A DNA stretch of 64,000 nucleotides from Macrostomum hystrix. Lineage: Eukaryota; Platyhelminthes; Macrostomidae. The position numbers were made by a program, and so were the translations under genes. The stretch spans positions 5,447,501-5,511,500 of the forward strand of contig CATNEN010000005.1 of the NCBI GenBank assembly GCA_950097015.1, read 5' to 3'. This document shows positions 22,104-34,100 of this stretch, one piece after another. The first letter of the stretch is position 1; every line of letters starts with the position of its first letter. Under the pieces are notes generated by a model. The model ran no database searches, had not been told where the DNA came from, and saw only the letters and a program-made list of their open reading frames with translations.

Positions 22104-25100
22104 TTGTTGCTGCTGATTCATCATCAATAGCAGGCGTCTGTGCAGCGTTGCTACCGGTGGAACGCCGACAACGCAGAACTAGGTGACCGCTTGTGACATT
22201 CTTGCCCGCTAATTTCAGCATGGATTCATCCTTCTGCGATAGCGATTCGGGGGTGAGATTTTGTGAGAGGGAGATGTGGCGGGGTGAGATTCAGCAGGTG
22301 AGATTTCCTAGGGGTGAGATTTCGTAAGCTGTAAGATTCGGTAAGCTGTGAGATTTGGTTGGGGGTGAGATTTGATGACGTTGAGATTTTTTAAGGGTCA
22401 GATTTAGTAGGAGTGAGATTTGGTAAGCGGTGAGATTTGGTAATGGGTGAGATTTGGTAAGGGGTGAGATTTGGTAATGGGTGAGATTTGGTAAGGGGTG
22501 AGATTTGGTAATGGGTGAGATTTGGTAAGGGGTGAGATTTGGTAAGGGGTGAGATTTGGTAAGGGGTGAGATTTGGTAGGGGTGAGATTTGGTAGGAGTG
22601 AGATTTGGTAAGAGGTGAGATTTGGTAAGGGGTGAGATTTGGTAAGGGGTGAGATTTGGTAAGGGGTGAGATTTGGTAAGGGGTGAAATTTGGTAAGAGG
22701 TGAGATTTGGTAAGGGGTGAGATTTGGTAATGGGTGAGATTTAGTAGGAGTGAGATTTGGTAGGATTGAGATTTGGTAGGAGTTAGAATTGGTAGGAGTG
22801 AGAATTGGTAGGGGTGAGATTTTGTAAGGGGTGAGATTTGGTAATGGGTGAGATTTAGTAGGAGTGAGATTTGGTAGGATTGAGATTTGGTAGGAGTTAG
22901 AATTGGTAGGAGTGAGAATTGGTAGGGGTGAGATTTTGTAAGGGGTGAGATTTGGTAGGGGTGAGATTTGGTAGGAGTGAGACTTGGTAAGAGGTGAGAT
23001 TTGGTAAGGGGTGAGATTTGGTAAGGGGTGAGATTTGGTAAGGGGTGAGATTTGGTAAGAGGTGAGATTTGGTAAGGGGTGAGATTTGGTAATGGGTGAG
23101 ATTTGGTAAGAGGTGAGATTTGGTAAAGGGTGAGATTTGGTAATGGGTGAGATTTGGTAAGGGGTGAGATTTGGTAAGGGGTGAGATTTGGTAAGGGGTG
23201 AGATTTGGTAAGGGGTGAGATTTGGTAAGGGGTGAGATTTGGTAGGGGTGAGATTTGGTAGGAGTGAGATTTGGTAAGGCGTGAGATTTGGTAAGGGGTG
23301 AGATTTGGTAAGGGGTGAGATTTGGTAAGGGGTGAGATTTGGTAATGGGTGAGATTTAGTAGGAGTGAGATTTGGTAGGATTGAGATTTGGTAGGAGTTA
23401 GAATTGGTAGGAGTGAGAATTGGTAGGGGTGAGATTTGGTAAGGGGTGAGATTTGGTAATGGGTGAGATTTTCTAAGGGGTGAGATTTGGTAGGAGTTAG
23501 AATTGGTAGGAGTGAGAATTGGTAGGGGTGAGATTTTGTAAGGGGTGAGATTTGGTAGGGGTGAGATTTTGTAGGAGTGAGATTTGGTTAGGGGTGAGAT
23601 TTGGTAAGGGGTGAGATTTGGTAAGGGGTGAGATTTGGTAAGGGGTGAGATTTGGTAATGGGTGAGATTTAGTAGGAGTGAGATTTGGTAGGAATGAGAT
23701 TTGGTAGGAGTTAGAATTGGTAGGAGTGAGAATTGGTAGGGGTGAGATTTGGTAAGGAGTGAGATTTGGTAGGAGTGAGAATTGGTAGGGGTGAGATTTG
23801 GGAAGGGGTGAGATTTAGTAAGGGGTGAGATTTGGTAATGGGTGAGATTTGGTAAGGGGTGAGATTTGGTAATGGGTGAGATTTGCTAAGGGGTGAGATT
23901 TGGTAGGAGTGAGATTTGGTAGGAGTGAGATTTGGTAATGGGTGAGATTTGCTAAGGGGTGAGATTTGGTAGGAGTGAGATTTGGTAGGAGTGAGAATTG
24001 GTAGGAGTGAGAATTGGTAGGGGTGAGATTTTGTAAGGGGTGAGATTTTGTAGGAGTGAGATTTGGTAAGGGGTGAGAATTGGCTAGGGGTGAGAATTGG
24101 CTAGGGGTGAGAATTGGCTAGGTGTGAGTTTCGGTAGGGGTGAGAATTGGCTAGGGGTGAGAATTGGCTAGGGGTGAGATTCGATAGGATAAGAGCCGAT
24201 AACGGTTCGTTGCTAAAATCTACTTATTCCGAATCTAAAAATTCCAAACCGCTCACCAGCATGCACATCTGCAGCAGGTTGTCTCGAGTTAAAGAAATCT
24301 CGCCCAAGAAGTCGTCCTTGCCCACTGGGTCCTTGTCGTAGGTGGCCTGAGCGATGCGATGTAAAAAACTTGCGTTTTTCGAAATACAGTCACGTACTAG
24401 GGTTGGTAGGGTGTAGTGACATAATAAGGGTTCCCAACTACTAGGATTCTAAAAATAACCACAGCTTAACCATAGTTGCCTAAATGGGATTCCCCACTAT
24501 TTTTTTAAAAATAGCAGCAAATGAACCAGCGTTCATTTAAAGGGATTTTCCGGCAACTATAGTCAGGAAAATTATTTTATTAAAATATGATAAAATAAGC
24601 ACTCAAAAAGAGTGATATGCCGAAAGCTTTATTCTAAAAATAGAAAAAAAACACTCGTAACAAGGGATTTCCCAAAAGCATCATTCTAAAAATAGCAACA
24701 GCTCAACCATCGTTGACTAAAAGGGATTGCCCAGCAACTAGTCTAAAAATAGCAAAAACTAACACTTACAAAGAGGGATTTCCCTACAGCTTTATTCTAT
24801 TATTAGCAACATAAAATCCTTACTTTCTAAAAATGGAAGCGCACTAACCTAGAGGAGAAAATATAAGCATTTCCGATTTACAAATCAATGCTTGATAGAC
24901 CAGTCAACCTTACCAATCTAAGAAGGTGTCCCTGATCAGGCAGCTGAATGTGAAACGACTCGCGCCAAACTGGATTTAGCGTCGATCGGCGCACCCGAGT
25001 CTTGTGCACCTGTCTGCCAGCCAGGGTGGCAACCACATACGGATCGCTTGTGCCATCTAAATCGGCTGCCATCAGAGAGCTGCCCGATATAATCGTCACC

Positions 25101-28100
25101 TCGACGTGGCTGGTTGGCGCAACTAAAAAATCCAAGAAACGCTTACATCCTACTCACTAAATAAGTAGTTTTTCTGATAGACAAAAATGGATATAAAAAT
25201 GTAATGCTTACTTTGTTGCGGCTGTCTCTGACGCAGAGGCGGAGGCGGCGCCGCTCCCAATTCCGCTTCGGATCCAATGGATACGGAAGGAATTTCGTCT
25301 GTGGAATTTAGCTGCTCTTTGATTGGCTGAACGATTGGCGTCAGTTGCGGATCGATCGTTTCGGCATCCTATTGATAATTTTTAAGCGGCTTATTAGACT
25401 TTGTTAAGAATGAACTACTTATTGTTTTAAGTAGTATAACGCAGCTTTTAATTACTAAATTAAACATGCAAAAAACACACCTCGAATACCTCCGACGTGG
25501 CCACTTCGTCGGCATCATTATCGCCAGCTTCGTTGTCGACAGTTGACGAAGGAAGTCGACAGGACAGAAGAATCTCCCCGGATTTTACTTTCGGCCCCTT
25601 TAACTGGTACCAGGCTTCTCCGAGCTATTATTTGAAGCATGATTAATTAATTGAAATCAATTGATACAGAACAGCGCTTTGTCACTGTAAACTTGAAAAT
25701 ACAAAAAATAAACTTTTTGTGTTTTATTTCAATTGATAAGTTTAAAAAAAATTTGGTCAGTTATAACAAAATATTTTATAAGCCAGAAATTAAGCCATGG
25801 GCCTACAAAAATTGCTGCTAAAATCTTGAGAATTTTGAAGGCTATTTTTTTAAGACCTGGGATGAAACAAAACTAAATTTTTAATAAATTTAAAAATATA
25901 AAACTTCGATAAAAACGGCAATATTCACTCATTCTTCATATTCAGCCAGCTTTCAAAAAACTTTTCGCAGTAAAACAAACAGAAATCCACAATTACTGTA
26001 ATTATGCAAAAAGCAGAAATGGCAAGCAGAGGGTCTGATATAGAAGGTCTATTCTATTTCCTGTCGCATGCTAAATAGATATGTACTTTTGGATAAAGTT
26101 GCTTTATTCATATAAAACCTTGCTTTTTTAAACTAGCATGCTAAAACAGTTCTCAAATTGCAATCACTGAGTAGCAGTATTCGCAATGGGACAATCGTGC
26201 GTTTCATCCTCTCCTTTAGAAGAATACGATGAAGCATTGTCATTGCCTGTTGTCTGGTCGACTAGCTGTTTGTGTTCCAAAGTTTGAGTAGTTTAATTGA
26301 ACAGGAAGTACTAGTTCGTTTTTTTCATTTATAAAGTCTTTGTAAGCATTGTTTAGCTCGTGAAACCATCCAGTGTGTTTTTTCTCTTAGATTTTTTACC
26401 CTCTGTCTACCCTAGAATCTAGTTCGTACATGCTATGTACCAAAAAATAATAAACTTATGTACTCTAGCTATGACTACAGTCATACCTACCTTCAAATCA
26501 CCCTAGATTCTACCTTTTATCTACCTTACATAATAACTTCTATCTACCCTAGATTCTACCTTCTATGTCCCCTAGATTCTACCTTTTATCTACCCTAGAT
26601 TTAACTTTCTACTTACCTTAGATTATACCTTCTATCTACCCTAGATTCTACCTTCTATGTCCCCTAGATTCTACCTTTTATCTACCCTAGATTCAACCTT
26701 CTATCTACCCTAGATTTAACTTTCTACTTACCTTAGATTATACCTTCTATCTACCCTAGATTCTACCCTATATCTACCCTAGATTCTACCTTCTATCAAA
26801 CCTAGTTTCTACCTCCTGTCTACCCAAGATTCAACCTTTTATCTACCTTAGATTATGCCTTCTATCTACCCTAGATTTAACTTCCTGTCTACTCTGGATT
26901 CAACCTTCAACCTTCTAGATTATACCTTATATCTACCCTAGATTTCTACCCTATATCTACCCTAGATTCTACCTTCTATGTCCCCTAGATTCTACCTTTT
27001 ATCTACCCTAGATTTAACTTTCTATCTACCTTAGATTATACCTTCTATCTACCCTAGATTCTACCCTATATCTACCCTACATTCTACCTTCTATCTAACC
27101 TAGATTCTACCTCCTGTCTACCCTAGATTCTTCCTGCTATTTACTCTTGACAATACCTTCTATTTACCTTCTATTTTATATTTTATCATTTCCTATTCCT
27201 TAGGCATTAACTTATTATCAACCCCAGACATTATTTTCAATCTACTCATATACTATACGCTCACATACTCCAGAGTCTCAGATCTCTTACGCACAGAAAG
27301 TAATCTATGGCGTATACAAATATTAAACAATATAGAACTTTTCAAGCAAACAGGTTAACAAATGTCGAGCAACTTACAGCCTCAGCACTGACGGGATCCA
27401 GAGAAACTTCACCCAAGTAGTCATTTTTTCCAACAGCGTCGAAATCCATAACGGTCTGCGTTTAATGAAGACATTAGGATAGCATTATTATGTTGCTAAA
27501 TTTTGTTTAAGTTTCTGTTACTAGCAATAACACCGGCAGAAGAAACCTTCATTAAATTTAGAAAACGGGTATTAAAGTGCAAATTAGTTGCCACTAAAAG
27601 TACAAAGGAAGTTAAAAAGTAAATCTAAAATAAAACTACTAAACGTCCAGTTAGATTTTAAAAGGTATGTTAGCTTTCGAAAAAAAGTCCTTCCGATTTC
27701 GTTATTAAATAAAAAAGAGGTTAAAACTTGAAGCACAATTAACCAGCTTAGAGTGCAAAAAACATTTTTGGTCTCAAATAAGGTCTGCTTTCAGAAGAGT
27801 CGTGAGCATTTATTATAGGTTTGCGTCCTTACAAACGTTACGGCGTGGTTGCTAGGCACTGGAATAGTAAATTCTTCATTCCACTGCGGTTCCAGACTGT
27901 TCTTTATAATGTTAGATTTGTACAGCAGTCTAGTGCCCAGGGTGACGCGGACAAACGGGTCACTCTTGCCGTTAAAGTCGGCTGCCATGAGCTTGCGACC
28001 GGCTACTAGGCGAAATGTCACCGGCCGGCCTTGCACAGACTGAGCGACGACAAGAAACAAATTTCAAATTTATCATAATTTTTACTCGTAAATTGAACGA

Positions 28101-31100
28101 GCGCAATAATTAGTATTTTCTACATCGTTTTGGTGATAAAGAAAGGTCTAACGAGTGCTATTTTAAGGCTTATTTAAGTTTCGTAATTGTGTTTTTATTT
28201 TCCGGATTTAATTGGGCTTTTCATGGTTGTTTTCCGGATTTAGTTGACGTTATCACACATTTTATTCGTGATTTTAATATATTTTTCCGGCTTTCTTAAT
28301 GTTTCTTATTTGCATTTGGTTTTTAGTTTTAGTTTTCAGTTTAAGTTACGTATTTGATATTAATAATATGCGAAATTATAAATAGGTTTTCAATTTGAAT
28401 TCGCTTTTATATTTCGTATTTTACGTTTTCTGGATTTTTATTATCAGAACTCGTATTTTCCGGGTTTGCTTGGCAAAAAATTGTTTTCAACAAAATATTT
28501 TGAGTAGTTCTAATTTTACTTGGAATTTTCTGTTAAAAATTCCTTATAATTTGATTTCAAAACTCACTTTGTCGACGCTAGGCGAATTCTTCAAACCAGA
28601 TGAAGTAGTAGCAGCAGCAGCAGACGAGGCTGAATTCTCAACGGCGTCTGTTATCATGCTGCACTCGAGTGACAGCTCGCCAGCTTGTTGACCTTTAGCG
28701 TCGGTCAGGGCATGCCAGACTGGATCATTCTGGTAGAAAGGTTGGATGAAGGGAGAATCTAGCTGCTAGTTGTAATGACAGGAAGATGGATAAAATGGCA
28801 TAGTATTAAAAGATAGGCGTAATTGTAGTGAATAATGAAAATATATGTAGTCTTCGCAGTGAGAGCCAGTCTTTACGGAACTCAACGAATCGATAACCGA
28901 AGACCGAAGAGATGAAAAGGAGGTGGTGAGGGAAGAGAGACGAGAAGCTAGCCAATCAGAGACGAGAGAGAGGAAAGAGAAGTGAAGCTTAGCTAATAAG
29001 TTAATCAGATAGAGCGAGAGAAGAGCGCGCGCATGTGTAAAAAACAGAAAGAAGAGAGAAATAATAATAGTAATAAATTGTTCATAAATACGAGGATAAC
29101 AAACTCACCGAAGTTGACAAGCAGGCGATAGACTCAAGGTTTAGTTCGACTGAGCCCAAAGTCTCATTCTTGCCGAATGAATTCTTAGACATGACAGACT
29201 AAAATGATTAAAAAACTATTTTAGCTGATTCATCGACTTTTAGTAGGCAACTAGCAACTGTAATGTTATTTTTAGTATGAAAATATTTTTTTACTTCTAG
29301 TAGGCAATAGTGTATATTGCTAGATCTTTTCGAACTTAAACTCACAAACAAAATCGGTTCCACTCCCAATGGAGCGCTGAATGTCTGTCCCCAGTAGGGT
29401 TGCAGCGACTTTTTTTCCATCCGGGTGCGAAATAACTCGGCACTCTTTGCTGATGTCGAAGCCAACGATATTACCTTGACGCAGGCTTCAACCGGCTTAC
29501 CGCCAACATTCAGATTTCTAGCCGAATGCACCGTGAAGCTGAATCCTCCACCGCCAGCGGAGGAGGTGGATTCCGCTCCGGCGGTTTCCAGCTTAGAGCG
29601 TTTTCCGCCCCCAACAGTAGTTCCAGGCAGGCCTTCAGAAACAATTTTGCAGCCCAGCTCGATTTGACCCGAGCGAACGCCTTTGCCAGTTAGGTTGAAC
29701 CAGCGAGTGCACGACTGCAGGAGAATTGTGACCCAATTAAAACATTTTGGTCATGTTAAACTACTGAAAGTAGACTAGATGTAAATTATTTTATTGCGTA
29801 ATTTATTTTTACAACTTACCGAGTCAGACAAAGTCCTGAGCTCTTCCAGCGTTAGGAGCAAATCGCCAAGGAAATCCTTCCCGATACGATCCTTGTCCCA
29901 CACTGCCTGTATGTCGAATTGGGTTGATAAAATAGAATTAGAAGAATGTTGAGCGCGCATGAAAAGCAAGGATATTATTCTGAATACACAATCCATACCA
30001 CTTTCAGCTGCTCGTGTTGCCAAGGACACCTGGTAGTCACCCACTCGTTCCATTTAGGTTCCAGTGTGGCCTTGCTAACTTTACTCTTGAACAGCAATTC
30101 GTCGCCGATTCGCAATTCCACAAACGGATCGCTGGTGCCGCCTCGGTCCATTGCCATGAGGTCTTTGCCGCCAACCAAATGAAACTCCATCACGCCTAGG
30201 CCTTTTAAATGTCGTTTACAAATTTTATGAATCTTCTATAACTACTATAGACAATACTTATTAGAGAATAATTAGAGAATAACTTTTTATAAGGATTTTA
30301 CCTTTGGCCAAGAATGTTCCGGCATTCATTGAGTAATTGTCATCGGTTGTCGACTCTTTTTTCATGCCCTAAATATCGAATGAATACAAAAAGTAAATGA
30401 TAATTTAGTTTTGTATATACCTTATGAAGCAGTTTTTTAGTTGTAATGAGTAATAATCCTTAAGAAACAAAGGAGTTAATGATTAGTTAGTTAATTAGTC
30501 AATGAGTGATTTATGTTTATTTATTCAATGGTCATTGAGTATTATTAAATTACCTGTGTTCATTCTTGTAAAGAACAGATTTTTTTGAATTAGTATAGCT
30601 TATCATAATATAGTTAACGCCTAGACATATTGTTTGAAGCCAGTAGTATGATGAACAAAAAAAACTGTACTGCAATATATACAACTGAAACAGCGCAACA
30701 GAAAGTAGAATTAAACAGTAAGTACTTTGAAAAAGCGCGCGCGGTAAAACAAATAATATTCAGGCAAAAACTTCTAGTATAAATAGAGACTATTTGAAAT
30801 TTTACCTCCTCAGACGAGACCTGAAAAAGATAGCATCGGGAATTCAATAAATTAAAAGCACGTAGATTGTAAAACGTTGCTTGCTAAATTAAAAAGTAAA
30901 CGATCCAATATTAAGGAAACGACTGTACCAATTAGATAAAATGTCTTCAAATGTTTCTAAGAATTGATTTAGTATATAGAAAAAACTTCTACCTTGAGAG
31001 TTAATAATTTTAAGAAAACTGTTTCCGTTTATATATTACTACTAGTTGTGCGAATCAATTTAGTAGTATAAATGGCGCAAAACACAATTAAATAAAATAT

Positions 31101-34100
31101 TCTAGCAACTTACCGACGCTCTATTGGTTGAAGCGTCAGCGCACTGCAGACTCATGAGCTCTTCGTCAGTTAGCTGGCCGCTATTGGCTTTGGCTATTTC
31201 TGTTTAAGGAGTACAGTTATTTTATTTAGTGTATTTTCTGTACACAGCATAGAGATAAAGTTGTAATAATGCAAAATGTATTTAAAGGAGGGCGGAAATG
31301 CTTCCTAAGATTTAGCAAATCAGATAACAGACAGGGGTAGAGTGTAGATTCCGACAAGATAGTTCAGCCAATCAGATAACAGACAGGGGAAGAGTGTAGA
31401 TTCCGAAAACATTTTTCAACCAATTAGATAACAGACAGGGGTAGAGTGTAGATTCCGAAAAGATTTTTCAACCAATTAGATAACAGACAGGGGTAGAGTG
31501 TAGATTCCGAAAACATTTTTCAACCAATCAGATAACAGACAGGGAAGAGTGTAGAATCCGAAAACATTTTTCACCAATTAGATAACAGACAGGGGTAGAG
31601 TGTAGATTCCGAAAAGATATTTCAGCCAATCATATAACGGAAAAGTAACTGCGAGTAAAATAATTTTTTTTGATAAGTGCTCCTAAAATGTTGGTATTTA
31701 AAGAAAAATGAACAAGACTAATATAAGAAAACATGCTTACCAGACTTTGCCACAGACTGCACAGGCCTGAAAACGATTGAAAATAGCAGATTGCCCATAT
31801 TAGTGTTGGATACTTGGCCGTGCTTAGCGACACTGTATCCTAGAGGCAGCTGATGAAACAGCAAGGCTGGCTTGTCCTAAAGAATAGCAGATAAAATGTT
31901 GTTTCAAAGAAGAAATAAAATAATCAAGCTTTGTTTTTAGCATACCTTTTGCAGCTGAACATGACAGGCACCCAAGAAATCGTCTCGCAGTGCGTTTCTA
32001 CCATCGTAATCGTAGAGAAAGAATGACACTGTGGTCTGAAATGGTTGTTAGTTGAGTACCTTGAAATAAAAAACGAGCTAAGCCAATCCGAGACAGCCTA
32101 GAGGGACGCAAAACTAGAGTCCATTCAATGGGCGCATTGAGACGCCAGCCAATCCGAAACAGACTTGAGGGAAGGAAAATTAGAGCGTGCATTCAATAAG
32201 GGTATACAGACGCCAGCCAATCCGAAACAGTCTAGAGAGAATGAAAGTTAGAGCGTACATTCAATAGGGTTATACAGACGCCAGCCAATCCGAAACAGCC
32301 TTGAGTGAAGGATAGAGGTGCAACAAACAGCTCACTCACCTTTGTGTAATCGGCCACGAAAGTGTGAAATTCGCAGTCAAACTTCGGATTCTTTGTCTGC
32401 TTGACATACTGCGTGCTGCCAACCTAAGATGTAAAAAATGCGTAGAAATCATTGAAAGAATATAACAAATATTAAATTAAAAATCTTACCTTTCGTCGAT
32501 TAGTAAACACAACGCAGTAGGGATCAGACTCGCCTGTTCGATCCATGCCAAGTAGATTGGATGCGCCGTGCACTTTTATGTACAGCGCACCAGAAACTGG
32601 AATTCGGATTTTTAGGCAAATATCATGCTTATAATGCACCGAAGAACACTATTGTTTAGATCAACGATCATTAGCTCTTAAAAATGATTTTTTAAAATAA
32701 ATTTATTATTCCATCCTACGCACTCTTCAGTGACGGAGATCATTATTCCCTTCGCAATGTCCTTAAGTGAGGTGGTAATTGTATCTTTACAACAATTTAT
32801 TGGGAAATAATGTGATTAGGCAGTTAGCATTCTGGTATCACGAGATGATAAAAACAAAATTATTAGATGAAAAAATACTGACTATACATACTACTATTGC
32901 ATATTAAAAAAGAGTAGTAAGTAGTGGATTGCGTTTTTTAAAATACTTTAATTTACCCATGACAGTTAATTAGAAGATAGTAATAACACACAAAGGAAAT
33001 ATTTTTGGCTTTAATCTTGCAATCAAAAAAATAATTGGTAATGCAATGACTAACGCAATTCGCTGATTCTGACATTCTGACTTGCAGAAATAGACAACAT
33101 TAAACAAAAACTAACAAAAGTTAAGCTTACGAATAGGTCGACCAGAGCCTGAAAACCAGTAATTAAAAATGATTTGTGCTGAAAACTAGCTACATATTAA
33201 GTAGTAAAGTTATATCTGTTTATCTATTTTTTCTTTTGGTTAACAGACACAATGAGACAAATTAAAATTCGAAGTTTAAACAAAGTAACTTACCTGCGTA
33301 CACCTGTGTTGGCTGCACTGTTTCCAACTGCAATTCGGGTAACTCTGTGTACTCCAGTTGGGCATTGAGGCGAGCAGAGTTTTGTACCTCGGTCACCTGC
33401 ACTCTGAAATATAATTCTTTATTATATTTTCAGAAAATCTTTTTGTTATAATATACAATTTATTAAGTGTCAGCTTACACTTTAGTAGACTTTAGCGGCT
33501 GATCCTTCAATAGCAAAACCCATTTGGCCACAGGCGCCACACCGCCTAGCAGACTTTTACTCTTCAGGTGAATGTGCAGCTGAGAATTTAGTGAGTTCTT
33601 TATTGTCTCTTTAAGATATGAAAATTCATCATAAATATTACGAATTAAAAAGCTCAACAACTGAAAAAGCACGTACCCAACACCCAACACTCCAATAAAA
33701 ACGCAGCCCACCACCCCCTAAATACACGCAGCCCACCACCCCCCTAAATACACGCAGCCCACCAGCCCTAAATACACGCAGCCCACCACCCCCTAAATAC
33801 ACGCAGCCCACCACCCCATAAATACACGCAGCCCACCACCCCCTAAATACACGCAGCCCACCACCCCCTAAATACACGCAGCCCACCACCCCCAAAAAAC
33901 ACGCAGCCCACCAGCCCCTAAATACACGCAGCCCACCACCCCCTAAATACACGCAGCCCACCACCCCATAAATACACGCAGCCCACCACCCCCTAAATAC
34001 ACGCAGCCCACCACCCCCTAAATACACGCAGCCCACCACCCCCAAAAAACACGCAGCCCACCACCCCTAAATACACGCAACCCACCACCCCCTAAATACA

